DNA of 64,000 bases from DATJLY01 sp963729295 (GTDB taxonomy: Bacteria > Pseudomonadota > Alphaproteobacteria > ATCC43930 > CGMCC-115725). The stretch's first letter is position 1; each line of letters opens with the position of its first letter. The DNA lies in NCBI GenBank assembly GCA_963729295.1, contig CAVSNJ010000028.1:186001-250000 (forward strand). The letters are read 5' to 3'. Both the position numbers and the translations under genes were made by a program. This document shows, in pieces, positions 43,586 to 50,855 of this stretch. Under the pieces are notes generated by a model. That model was given only the letters and a program-made list of their open reading frames with translations. It had not been told where the DNA came from and ran no database searches.

Positions 43586-43635
43586 CGCAATCTTGGGGAG
43601 ATTGCCGCGCAGCCTCCGGCTGCTCGCAATGACAG
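43586..43635. repeat. REP-like palindromic element
   Basis: GCAATC...GAGATTGC, then a nested hairpin ATTGC..GCAGCC-tcc-GGCTGC..GCAAT (43601-43630) followed by GACAG. Related sequence ('TGTCATTGCGAGG...GAAGCAATC') lies at 52160-52232 and a fragment at 6196-6206. Similar 'gattgcttcg...cgcaatgac' repeats are scattered in many alphaproteobacterial genomes as REP/RAYT-mobilised elements. Confidence 0.7.
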
Positions 43636-43752
43636 TCCGCGGCGGGTCGCTCCGGAGCGACCGCCATCTCCTTCGGCCTCTTGCGCAAGGTGCGCTCGAG
43701 CCATTGCGTCCACATCATCGCCTCCGCGCCCGCGCGGGCCCCGGAGGCAACG

Positions 43753-43782
43753 AAAAAGCCGCCTCGCGGGGTGCGGGCGGCT
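43753..43782 (-). terminator. rho-independent terminator (leftward)
   Basis: On the minus strand AGCCGCC (43782-43776), a 12-base loop, GGCGGCT (43763-43757), and a U run (43757-43753). It would end the MFS transcript, about 175 bases after the stop codon. Confidence 0.7.
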
Positions 43783-43956
43783 CGCCTTTGCTATCGTAGA
43801 GGTGTTATCTCGATCGACCCTCCGTTCGACGCCATAGGCGGCCGCGCACTGGCGCGTGTTTGCGCCAGTCGAGCGTGATGCAGCACATGGTGACGAAGCG
43901 GCTCATGCGCGCGACCTTAGGCGACGCGCGCCCGCGACGCAAGAGGCGGCGCAAAA

Positions 43957-45288
43957 TTATCCGGTCGGCGGCGCGATCGCGTCGAGCGCCAGGCCCTTCG
44001 TCTCGGAGCTGATCTGCGTCACGGCGATGGTCGCGATCGCGAGGAGCACGGCGATCACCGTCATGACATATCCGAGCCCGATCGAGCTCAATATGCCGAT
44101 CGTGTAGAAGGCGATGGCGGAGCCGAGCCGGCCGCCGCTTTGCGCGAGCCCGAAGCCCGAGGCGCGCGCGTTGGTCGGGAACACTTCGGCGGTGAAGATC
44201 TGCATCGAGTTGCCAGCGAGCTGGATGAAGAAGTTCATGCAGAACCCGATCGCCAGCACCATCGCGTCCGATTGCGAATAATAGAACGCGATCGAGAACG
44301 CCGTCGCCAGCACGAACGATACGAAGGCGGTGGGGATGCGGCCGAAACGCTCCAGCGCGAACATCATGAAGAGGCTCGAGAGCGGGAACGAGATCTGCAT
44401 GCCGAGCACGAAGGTCAATGACTTGATGATGGTGAAGCCGCGGTCGGCGAGAATGTTGGGAAGCCAGCCGCCCAATCCCAAGGCGGCGCTGAAGAAGGCG
44501 AAGAAGCAGATCATCGAGGCGATGATGCGCTTCCGGTATTGCTTGAAGACGACGCCCATCGGGTCGCTCTTGCTGTCGGCGGCGGCGTCCTCGACGAGCC
44601 CATCTGGTGCTGCGCCCAATCCCATGCGCGCCAACAGATCGAGCGCGCGCCGGCCCTGGCCGTGCGTCACGAGCCAGCGCGGCGATTCCGGCAGCGCGAA
44701 GCTCAGCGCGAACACGATGAGCGCGCAGATGCCAATTCCGGTCCAGATGCCGCGCCAGCCGAGCGAATCGCGCAAGCCCAGGGCGAAGAGCGTTCCGATC
44801 GGCCAGACGCAGGCGCCGCCGATGAACTGCATGAAGGCGGTGACGCGGCCGCGGATCCGCTTCGGCGCATATTCGGCGGCGTAGGCGAAGCAGAGCGGCT
44901 GCGCCGCGCCGAACCCTATGCCGGCGACGAAGCGCCCGACGGCGAGCCAGCCGGGACCCGGCGCCTGAGCCGCCGCGATCGTGGCGAGCCCATAGAGCAG
45001 CACGGCCGCCTGGAACACCGCCTTGCGGCCGAAGCGGTCGGTGAACTCGCCCTGGCCCAAGGCGCCGACGAACAGGCCGAAGATCGTGACCGCGCCGATC
45101 GTGCCGATATCGGCGGCGGTCGCAAAATGCGAGCGCACCATGTCGGGCACGAGCGAGCCCAGGATGATGTAATCGATCACGTCGAAGAAATAGCCGAAGG
45201 TGATGAGCGCCAGGACCCGGTAATGCACCGGCCCCATCGCCGCCGTGTCGAGCCGCTCGTCGACATAGGCCACGATCGATTGCGCCAT
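43957..45288 (-). CDS. MFS transporter, metabolite:H+ symporter type
   Basis: 443 residues, twelve helices, opening MAQSIVAYVDERLD. The signature loops are FTDRFGRKAVFQ after helix 2 and LERFGRIPTAF after helix 8; FFDVIDYIILGSLVPDMV in helix 1 is typical of AAHS-type aromatic-acid and sugar carriers. GGGGGAAACGTCC precedes ATG 45288; a TTG five codons upstream has poorer spacing. It is a single-gene leftward unit with its own terminator. Another carrier of similar class is at 18268. Confidence 0.88.
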   Translation of the reverse strand: MAQSIVAYVDERLDTAAMGPVHYRVLALITFGYFFDVIDYIILGSLVPDMVRSHFATAADIGTIGAVTIFGLFVGALGQGEFTDRFGRKAVFQAAVLLYGLATIAAAQAPGPGWLAVGRFVAGIGFGAAQPLCFAYAAEYAPKRIRGRVTAFMQFIGGACVWPIGTLFALGLRDSLGWRGIWTGIGICALIVFALSFALPESPRWLVTHGQGRRALDLLARMGLGAAPDGLVEDAAADSKSDPMGVVFKQYRKRIIASMICFFAFFSAALGLGGWLPNILADRGFTIIKSLTFVLGMQISFPLSSLFMMFALERFGRIPTAFVSFVLATAFSIAFYYSQSDAMVLAIGFCMNFFIQLAGNSMQIFTAEVFPTNARASGFGLAQSGGRLGSAIAFYTIGILSSIGLGYVMTVIAVLLAIATIAVTQISSETKGLALDAIAPPTG

Positions 45289-45421
45289 GGACGTTTCCCC
45301 CAAATTTGTTCGCCGCCGGCCTTTGCGGCGGCCGTTTTATGGGCCCTTGGCCCACGGCATAGCCGCGTCGTGGGCAGAAGGAAAGCCCCAAGGCGGGGCG
45401 GGCGCCAGCCATCGACCGGAG

Positions 45422-45450
45422 TGGCGCCCGCGGCCGGACTCGAACCGGCA
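45422..45450 (-). repeat. copy of the 3' end of tRNA-Leu
   Basis: 29 bases (TGGCGCCCGCGGCCGGACTC... on the plus strand) match 46787-46815, the CCA end, acceptor strand, T arm and T loop of the intact tRNA-Leu(UAA), with one mismatch. The rest does not fold into a tRNA: there is no matching 5' acceptor strand, D arm or anticodon loop in the next 100 bases. The two copies are in direct orientation 1.36 kb apart, as left by site-specific integration at a tRNA 3' end. Confidence 0.8.
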
Positions 45451-45537
45451 TTCCCGTCGCAGGGAAATGGCACCACGGCGGCGCCCCGCGTAATGAGTGA
45501 ACCAATTCGCTAAGTCTGTCGTAATGGTTGTGTTAGG

Positions 45538-45882
45538 ATGGCCCGACCTTGGAGGAGGACCGGATGCGCAGAGTTCTGCGTGAGGGGGGCGGTGACGGCG
45601 GCATTCCTGGTGCTCGCGGGCGGCATCGCCGCGGCGCAGCAACCCGGCGTCAAGCTCAACGGTGTCGAACTCAACGGCGTGCAACAGAACGGCATAAGAC
45701 TGAACGGTGTGCAGCAGAACGGCATAAGACTGAACGGTGCGCAACAGAACGGCATAAGACTGAACGGTGCGCAACAGAACGGCCAGAGCGCCAACGGCGT
45801 TTCCGCGACCGGCTCAGCCGATGTCGGCTCGCCGCTCGATGCGGTGACGGTGCAATCGGTCGAGAGCGGCGACAAGAAGTAA
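45538..45882 (+). CDS. secreted protein with NG-rich decapeptide repeats
   Basis: 114 residues: a signal peptide (AVTAAFLVLAGGIAAA) and then tandem decapeptides of the type QNGIRLNGVQ (30-bp units, 45685-45774), with flanking degenerate copies, then a short Ser/Val tail. Such LNG-repeats precede ADYC domains in some myxobacterial surface proteins, as I recall; here the ADYC protein is the next gene. The start is unclear: ATG 45538 and GTG 45580 are in frame but have weak ribosome sites, while ATG 45564 has GGAGGAGGA but needs one base fewer in the G6 run at 45584-45589. Confidence 0.6.
   Translation: MARPWRRTGCAEFCVRGAVTAAFLVLAGGIAAAQQPGVKLNGVELNGVQQNGIRLNGVQQNGIRLNGAQQNGIRLNGAQQNGQSANGVSATGSADVGSPLDAVTVQSVESGDKK
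45685..45774 (+). repeat. three tandem 30-bp coding repeats
   Basis: Units at 45685-45714, 45715-45744 and 45745-45774 of the form cagaacggcataagactgaa plus ten more bases are identical except for two positions (tgtgcag or tgcgcaa at the end). They encode the NG decapeptide and extend as degenerate copies to about 45655 and 45789. Near identity of the DNA points to recent expansion by slippage or unequal exchange. Confidence 0.85.
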
Positions 45883-45900
45883 GGCGCCGGCCGGGCGCCT
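45882..45900 (+). promoter_or_regulatory. intercistronic hairpin before the ADYC gene
   Basis: AGGCGCC, loop GGCCG, GGCGCCT: a perfect 7-bp GC stem filling the gap between the stop of the repeat gene and the GTG of the ADYC gene, where a ribosome binding site would otherwise be. It may make translation of the second gene depend on the first; that is inference. Confidence 0.55.
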
Positions 45901-45902
45901 CC

Positions 45903-46724
45903 GTGCGTTTCGTGCTGCTGGCGCCCCTGATTGGCTGCGCCGCCTGCAGTGCTTACGACATTCCCGAGCCTGGTGCGTCCGTGGCGCCGCTTGCGCATGT
46001 CCGCTCCGTCGCCGTCGTCGGCGGCCATTTCGAGGTGACGCTCGACGACGGACGCCTTCTGGCGCAGCAGGACCTGGTGGGCGCGATCCTGACGCTCGAT
46101 GCGCGGGGCAGCAGCTATCGCCTGCGCATCGACGGCGCGGCGCCCGATCCCGAGGACCCGGCGGGCGACGTGATCCTCTACGACCTTTCCGCCGAAAACC
46201 CGGACGGAGGCGGCTGGCACAATCTCTGCAACCCCGATCCCCAAGGCCAGCAGCATGCGTTTCCCATGGCCGGGACCTGGACGCGCGACGGTCGCCACAT
46301 TCCATCCGACCGTGAATTCAGCATCACCTGCACCAGCGGCGCCGAGGGGAAATGCGTCCGTTTCGGCTACAAACCATGGGCACAGCTCGCCGACGGCGGC
46401 TCGCTCTGGGACTATCACCAGGCTTGCACCAGGATGGTACGGGCGGATTACTGCGGCGACGGCAAGGCGCACACGCGCAACGGCACGCCCATTGATGTCT
46501 ATGACCGGATCGGCATCCAAGCCGATGTGGCCGAGCCCGGCATGAGCTTCGAGGCTGCCTGGGCGCCACGCGGCGCGCTCTGCGTGCGCCATGCGCGCTA
46601 CAGCGAACTGGCGCCGCTGTCCGCCGTTGCGGCCGAATGTCCGAGCCGGCTCTCGGGCCGTGTCGGGCCGGTCTGCACGGACGACGAGCCGGCCCTCATC
46701 TTCAACCAGTCGTTCGCGCGCTAG
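45903..46724 (+). CDS. ADYC-domain lipoprotein
   Basis: 273 residues. Start GTG 45903 gives a short leader with a lipobox (APLIGC, Cys12), so a surface or periplasmic lipoprotein. The domain includes the motif VRADYCGDGKAHTRNGTPIDVYD near residue 180, preceded by CNPDPQGQQHAFPMAGTWTRDG; several Cys (CNPDPQ, ITCTSG, KCVRFG, ACTRM, DYCG, LCVRHA, ECPSR, VCTDD) imply disulfides. Function of ADYC proteins is unknown. The open frame could run further upstream through the repeats, but that part is a shadow. It pairs with the NG-repeat gene. Confidence 0.78.
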   Translation: MRFVLLAPLIGCAACSAYDIPEPGASVAPLAHVRSVAVVGGHFEVTLDDGRLLAQQDLVGAILTLDARGSSYRLRIDGAAPDPEDPAGDVILYDLSAENPDGGGWHNLCNPDPQGQQHAFPMAGTWTRDGRHIPSDREFSITCTSGAEGKCVRFGYKPWAQLADGGSLWDYHQACTRMVRADYCGDGKAHTRNGTPIDVYDRIGIQADVAEPGMSFEAAWAPRGALCVRHARYSELAPLSAVAAECPSRLSGRVGPVCTDDEPALIFNQSFAR

Positions 46725-46739
46725 ACAAGATCGCGTCAA

Positions 46740-46758
46740 ATGGAAACGGCGTTTCCAT
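46740..46758. repeat. inverted repeat after the ADYC gene
   Basis: ATGGAAAC, loop GGC, GTTTCCAT: 8-bp perfect stem 15 bases past the ADYC stop and 29 bases before the tRNA-Leu 3' end. No U run, so it is at most a weak transcript end or a protein-binding site near the junction. Confidence 0.5.
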
Positions 46759-46786
46759 ATGAAGCGTGAACCGTGCTGTCATTCAA

Positions 46787-46877
46787 TGGTGCCCGCGGCC
46801 GGACTCGAACCGGCACTCAGGTTTCCCCGAAACGGATTTTAAGTCCGTTGCGTCTACCCGTTCCGCCACGCGGGCAC
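46787..46877 (-). tRNA. tRNA-Leu(UAA)
   Basis: Intact class II tRNA on the minus strand. 5' acceptor GCCCGCG and 3' CGCGGGC pair; the anticodon arm ACGGA-CTTAAAA-TCCGT gives anticodon UAA; a long variable arm and the T arm GCCGG-TTCGAGT-CCGGC follow; discriminator A and CCA are encoded. Its 3' end is duplicated at 45422-45450. The CinA-like gene ends 13 bases upstream of its 5' end. Confidence 0.95.
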
Positions 46878-46890
46878 TGGGGCGGCGATC

Positions 46891-47649
46891 CTACTCCTCG
46901 ACCGGCGTGCCGCCTAATCCGCGGATGAGGTCCGCGATCGCGTCCTTGCACTGATCGAGCCGCGCCGGCTCGCGCCCGCGCACGACCAAGGCCACGCCGA
47001 ACGTGCCGCGCCGCGCGAAGGGATATGAGCCGATGTCGAGGTCGGCGTAGTGCTGCTGAATCTCGCCGAGGCCTTTGGCCAGAAGCCCCTCGGGGATGGC
47101 GCAGACGAGCGTGCGCGAGAGCACCGGCGGGCCGCCGCGCAGACTGCCCTTCACGCCGTCGAACATCGCCTGCATCACGGAGGGGATGCCGGCCATGACG
47201 AAGACGTTGCCGATGCGGAATCCGGGCGCGCGCGAGATCGGGTTGGGGATGAGCTCGGCGCCCTCGGGCGTCATCGCCATGCGCATGCGCGCCTCGTTGA
47301 GCTCGCCCGGGCGATAGTAGGAGAGGAACGCCTTGTGCGCGTCCGGGTGCACGGTGAGCGGCAAGCCGAAGGCGCGCGCGACGCACTCCGACGTGATGTC
47401 GTCATGCGTCGGGCCGATGCCGCCCGTCGTGAACACGTAATCGAATTTCGCGCGCAGCTCGTTGACGGTGGCGACGATGACGTCCGGCACGTCGGGAATG
47501 ACGCGCGCCTCGCGCAGCACAACGCCCGCCGCGCCGAGCCCCTTGGCGAGAAAGTTGAGGTTCGCGTCCTGCGTCCGCCCCGACAGGATCTCGTTGCCGA
47601 TCACGAGCACGGCGGCGGTGACGGTCTGCGCATCGGCTGCGGCGGTCAT
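46891..47649 (-). CDS. CinA-like molybdopterin-binding domain protein
   Basis: 252 residues equal to the N-terminal COG1058 domain of CinA, without the C-terminal PncC (NMN deamidase) domain. VLVIGNEILSGRTQDANL, VFTTGGIGPTHDDIT and PGFRIGNVFVMAGIPSVM are its hallmarks. The standalone domain has ADP-ribose pyrophosphatase-type activity in related proteins; its cellular job is uncertain. It diverges from map over about 108 bases, and lies just upstream of tRNA-Leu on the same strand. Confidence 0.88.
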   Translation of the reverse strand: MTAAADAQTVTAAVLVIGNEILSGRTQDANLNFLAKGLGAAGVVLREARVIPDVPDVIVATVNELRAKFDYVFTTGGIGPTHDDITSECVARAFGLPLTVHPDAHKAFLSYYRPGELNEARMRMAMTPEGAELIPNPISRAPGFRIGNVFVMAGIPSVMQAMFDGVKGSLRGGPPVLSRTLVCAIPEGLLAKGLGEIQQHYADLDIGSYPFARRGTFGVALVVRGREPARLDQCKDAIADLIRGLGGTPVEE

Positions 47650-47756
47650 GCGGCCTCCCCGGCCTTCCTAGTGGCAAAGCGCGCCCCTTTCAATCGCGGA
47701 CGCGCGTTGTAGACTGGCGCCGCGATGCGTATCTGAGGGCTGTGGGAGCCGATGGC

Positions 47757-48587
47757 ATGAACGATCAGCTGACTGTTCCGCCGGCGGAAAGCCTCGCGGA
47801 CCGGCCGATCAAGCTGCACGGGCCCGAGGAATTCGCGGCGATGCGCAAGGCCGGGCAGCTCGCCGCCGAGATGCTCGACTTCATCGCGCCCTATGTGAAG
47901 CCCGGCGTCACCACCGACGAGCTCGACCGGCTCTGCCACGGCTTCACGGTCGATCGCGGCGCGGTTCCGGCGCCGCTCAACTACCGGGGATTTCCGCGCT
48001 CGATCTGCACCTCGATCAACCATGTCGTGTGCCACGGCATCCCGGGCGACCGCAAGCTCATCGAAGGCGACATCATCAATATCGACGTGACGCCGATCGT
48101 CGATGGCTGGCACGGCGATTCGAGCCGCATGTACCTCGTGGGCGAGCGCATCTCGCTGAAGGCGCGCCGGCTCGTCGACGTGACCTACGAGGCGATGATG
48201 CTCGGCATCGCCGCGGTCAAGCCGGGCGCGCATCTGGGCGACATCGGCCACGCGATCCAGAGCTACGTCGAGGCGCAGCGCTTTTCGGTGGTGCGCGATT
48301 TCTGCGGCCACGGCGTCGGCCGCATCTTCCACGACGCGCCGTCCGTGCTGCATTTCGGGCGGATGGGCGAAGGGCCGGCGCTGCGCACCGGCATGATCTT
48401 CACGATCGAGCCGATGATCAATGCCGGACGGCACGAGGTGAAAATTCTCAGCGACGGCTGGACCGCGGTGACGAAGGACCGCTCGCTCTCGGCGCAGTTC
48501 GAGCACACGGTGGGGGTGACGTCCGAAGGGTGCGAGATCTTCACGCTCTCGCCCAAGGGATGGGACCGCCCGCCTTATCCCGTCTGA
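47757..48587 (+). CDS. map: type I methionine aminopeptidase
   Basis: 276 residues, cytosolic enzyme removing the initiator Met. All five metal ligands are there: INIDVTPIVDGWHGDSSR (two Asp), GHGVGRIFHDAP (His), FTIEPM (Glu) and SAQFEHTVG (Glu). The N-terminal extension of about 28 residues before the domain is usual in alphaproteobacteria. ATG 47757 follows GGGAGCCGATGGC. radC starts seven bases later, an order found in many alphaproteobacteria. Confidence 0.94.
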   Translation: MNDQLTVPPAESLADRPIKLHGPEEFAAMRKAGQLAAEMLDFIAPYVKPGVTTDELDRLCHGFTVDRGAVPAPLNYRGFPRSICTSINHVVCHGIPGDRKLIEGDIINIDVTPIVDGWHGDSSRMYLVGERISLKARRLVDVTYEAMMLGIAAVKPGAHLGDIGHAIQSYVEAQRFSVVRDFCGHGVGRIFHDAPSVLHFGRMGEGPALRTGMIFTIEPMINAGRHEVKILSDGWTAVTKDRSLSAQFEHTVGVTSEGCEIFTLSPKGWDRPPYPV

Positions 48588-48593
48588 CGCGCG

Positions 48594-49319
48594 ATGGCGC
48601 GCGCGCCAAGCGGCGCCAGCCCCGCCGCCGCCCGCCGCCCTCACGCGAAACCGCGTCATGCCGGGCACCGCGGACGCCTGCGCACGCGGTTGCTGGCCGG
48701 CGGCACCGAGGCGATCGCCGATTACGAGCTCCTCGAATTCCTGCTCTTCGCCGCCAACGCGCGCCAGGACATGAAGCCGGTGGCGAAGGATCTGCTCGAG
48801 CGGTTCGGCGGCTTCGCCGGCGTGCTCGGCGCCGATCGCGAGGCGTTGATGGCCGTGCCGGGCGTCAAGGAAGCGGGCGCGGCGCTCATCCTTGCGCTGC
48901 GCGAGGCGGGCGCTCGGCTCGCCCGAAGCGCCGTCGCCAAGCGCGAGATCATCTCGTCGTGGCAGCAGCTCCTCGACTACTGCATGGCGCGCGCCGGCTC
49001 GGCCGAGATCGAGCAGGTGCGGCTCCTCTTCCTCGACCGCAAGAACGCGCTCATCGCCGACGAGAGGCAGCAGACCGGCACCGTCGATCACGTGCCGCTC
49101 TATCCGCGCGAGGTGGTGAAGCGCGCGCTCGAACTGGGCGCGTCGGCCATCATTCTGGTGCACAACCATCCCTCGGGCGACACCACGCCATCGAAGGGCG
49201 ACATCGACATGACGCGCGCCGTGGCGCAGGCCTTGGGCGCGGTCGGCGTCTCGGTCCACGACCACGTCATCATCGGCCGCGGCCGCCATTCGAGCTTCAA
49301 GAGCCTCGGCCTCCTTTAG
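48594..49319 (+). CDS. radC: RadC-family JAB1/MPN metalloprotein
   Basis: 241 residues: basic N-terminus, an helix-hairpin-helix-like stretch (LLERFGGFAGVLGADREALMAVPGVKEAG), then the JAMM domain with VHNHPSGDTTPSKGDIDMT supplying the zinc ligands and the catalytic Glu in LLFLDRKNALIADE. Role unclear; the link to DNA repair is weak and modern data do not support it. Starts seven bases after map. Confidence 0.92.
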   Translation: MARAPSGASPAAARRPHAKPRHAGHRGRLRTRLLAGGTEAIADYELLEFLLFAANARQDMKPVAKDLLERFGGFAGVLGADREALMAVPGVKEAGAALILALREAGARLARSAVAKREIISSWQQLLDYCMARAGSAEIEQVRLLFLDRKNALIADERQQTGTVDHVPLYPREVVKRALELGASAIILVHNHPSGDTTPSKGDIDMTRAVAQALGAVGVSVHDHVIIGRGRHSSFKSLGLL

Positions 49320-49399
49320 GCTGATCGCCAAAAGGACGAGCGCCGCCCGAAAGGCGCGGCTGGGAATGAATTTCGCGGGCCGCCGGTTGTTTATCCAAA

Positions 49400-50770
49400 G
49401 TGACCCAGATCCTTCCCCGCAACCTGCCACCCGCCGCGGACGGTGCCGCCGCCGAGCTCGAAGCGACGCTCGCGCGGCTGCCCGACGAGTGGACCCTCCT
49501 GCCGCGCCGCCGCATCGGCGGCGAGGGCGGCGCGGAGGCCGGAATCGTGCTGATCCATCCCGAGATCGGCGCGGCGCTGCTCGACCTCGACCCCGCACGC
49601 CTCGCCGAAGCGCACGGGGCGCTCGAGCGGCTCGTCGCGCACGAGCGCATCGCGCAGGACGGCGAAACGCTGCCGATCGTCGCCGTGGCGCTCGGCGCGG
49701 GCGAGATCGCGGATGTCGGCGATCGGCTTGCCGCGTCATTCGAAAGCGCGCCGCGCTGCGACATGCGCGATGCGCGCTGGCCGGACCGGCTGATCGACGC
49801 GCTGCTCTCGGCCGAGGACGCGGCGATGGCGCCGCTCCGACTACCGCGGCCCGAACGCGAGACGCCGCCGCCGCTGCCGCTGCCGGAACCGCCCGCGCAA
49901 ATCTTCCGCATCGAGCCCGAGGATGCGCCGATCCTGCACGATGACGGCGACGACGATCCTGCCCCCGCCGGACCGCGGCGCGTGCCGTCCTGGGCGGCAT
50001 TGGCGCTCGGCGTGCTGATCCTCGCCGGCGGCGCCGGCACGGCCTTCTTCCTCGCCAACGAGGCGGCCGGCCCGCCGCCGCACGTCGCCGCGATCGTACC
50101 GCCGCTACCTATCCCGGTTACGCCGGCACCGCCGCCGCCCACGCCGCCGAGCGCCGCCGCCAGTCTGGCGCCGAAGCCGGCCGTGAGTTTGCCGCCGGCG
50201 GTCGCGATCGCACCCCCGCCGCCGCCCGAGCCGGTGCCGATGCCCGAGGTCGCATCGGCCCCGTCGCCGCCACCTCAGCCGCTTGCGCCGATCGCGGCGG
50301 CCCCGCCGAACAGCGCGACGGCATCGCCACCGCCCACCCCGCCCGCGCCGCCCAAGAGCATGACGCCGTCGGCCCCGCCAAAAACCCCTGTAAAGGCGGA
50401 AGCGGTCGCCGCCGCGGCACGGGCGAAGCAGCCGGCGCCGCCGCCAAAATCGGAAAAGACGCTCGCCAAGCTCGAGCCGAAGCCCGCCGCGGTGCCGACG
50501 CCCGTTGCGCTGTCGCCGGAGGGAAGCGGGCCGCCGATCGACGCGCGCGACCTGCCGGCCCTCGATGGGAGCGATACGCCGCCGCCCGATCAATCGGCAG
50601 CCGCGGTTCCGGCCGCGAGCCCGGTCATGCCGTCCGCGCCTTATTACGGGGCGCCGGCGCCGGGCGCGCCGGTGAGGCTGCTGCCGCAACCGACGGCGCC
50701 CGCGGCGATGCCGACCGCGAGCGGCGGCCCAGCGATCGGCGGGCTGGTCGGCAGCGGAAGCGGTAACTAG
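49400..50770 (+). CDS. membrane protein with Pro/Ala-rich periplasmic tail
   Basis: 456 residues in three parts: a soluble N-terminal ~175 residues (DEWTLLPRRRIGGEGGAEAGIVLIHPEIG, like the start of a nuclease-related NERD-type domain), one membrane helix near residues 194-215 (WAALALGVLILAGGAGTAFFL), then ~240 residues of Pro/Ala/Ser-rich, probably unfolded sequence. Start GTG 49400. Function unknown; it may span or reach across the cell wall. Between radC and purB, in the same direction. Confidence 0.7.
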   Translation: MTQILPRNLPPAADGAAAELEATLARLPDEWTLLPRRRIGGEGGAEAGIVLIHPEIGAALLDLDPARLAEAHGALERLVAHERIAQDGETLPIVAVALGAGEIADVGDRLAASFESAPRCDMRDARWPDRLIDALLSAEDAAMAPLRLPRPERETPPPLPLPEPPAQIFRIEPEDAPILHDDGDDDPAPAGPRRVPSWAALALGVLILAGGAGTAFFLANEAAGPPPHVAAIVPPLPIPVTPAPPPPTPPSAAASLAPKPAVSLPPAVAIAPPPPPEPVPMPEVASAPSPPPQPLAPIAAAPPNSATASPPPTPPAPPKSMTPSAPPKTPVKAEAVAAAARAKQPAPPPKSEKTLAKLEPKPAAVPTPVALSPEGSGPPIDARDLPALDGSDTPPPDQSAAAVPAASPVMPSAPYYGAPAPGAPVRLLPQPTAPAAMPTASGGPAIGGLVGSGSGN

Positions 50771-50855
50771 ATACCGCTCCGCCCGGCCGCCGCTCCGGCA
50801 GTTTCGACTCGCCCGGGCGGTTGCGCGGGCCGGGGCGCTGGGCTAAGCGCCCAAG

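Larger units (their letters stand above)
43543..43956. other. gene-poor gap with repeat element and terminator
   Basis: This 414-base gap between the exported protein and the convergent MFS gene holds a REP-like hairpin (43586-43635), a terminator for the MFS side (43753-43782) and a 7-bp hairpin CTGGCGC/GCGCCAG (43850-43869). A 33-codon minus-strand frame (43805-43906, MSRFVTMCCITLDW) starts with ATG but has no clear ribosome site; it is not called as a gene. Confidence 0.5.

Noticed and set aside
43805..43906. 33-codon minus-strand gene (MSRFVTMCC...)
   Set aside because: No convincing ribosome site, and too short to judge without homologues.
45422..45520. A second intact tRNA gene
   Set aside because: Only the 3' acceptor, T arm and CCA-like end are present; no pairing 5' strand, D arm or anticodon loop could be found.
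45685..45774. CRISPR-like array
   Set aside because: Units are directly tandem with no spacers and are in frame within a coding sequence.
45549..46724. A single 391-residue protein joining the repeat gene and the ADYC gene
   Set aside because: The N-terminal third is a +1 shadow of the NG repeats (ATERHKTER-type), while the correct lipoprotein start with a lipobox is at 45903.
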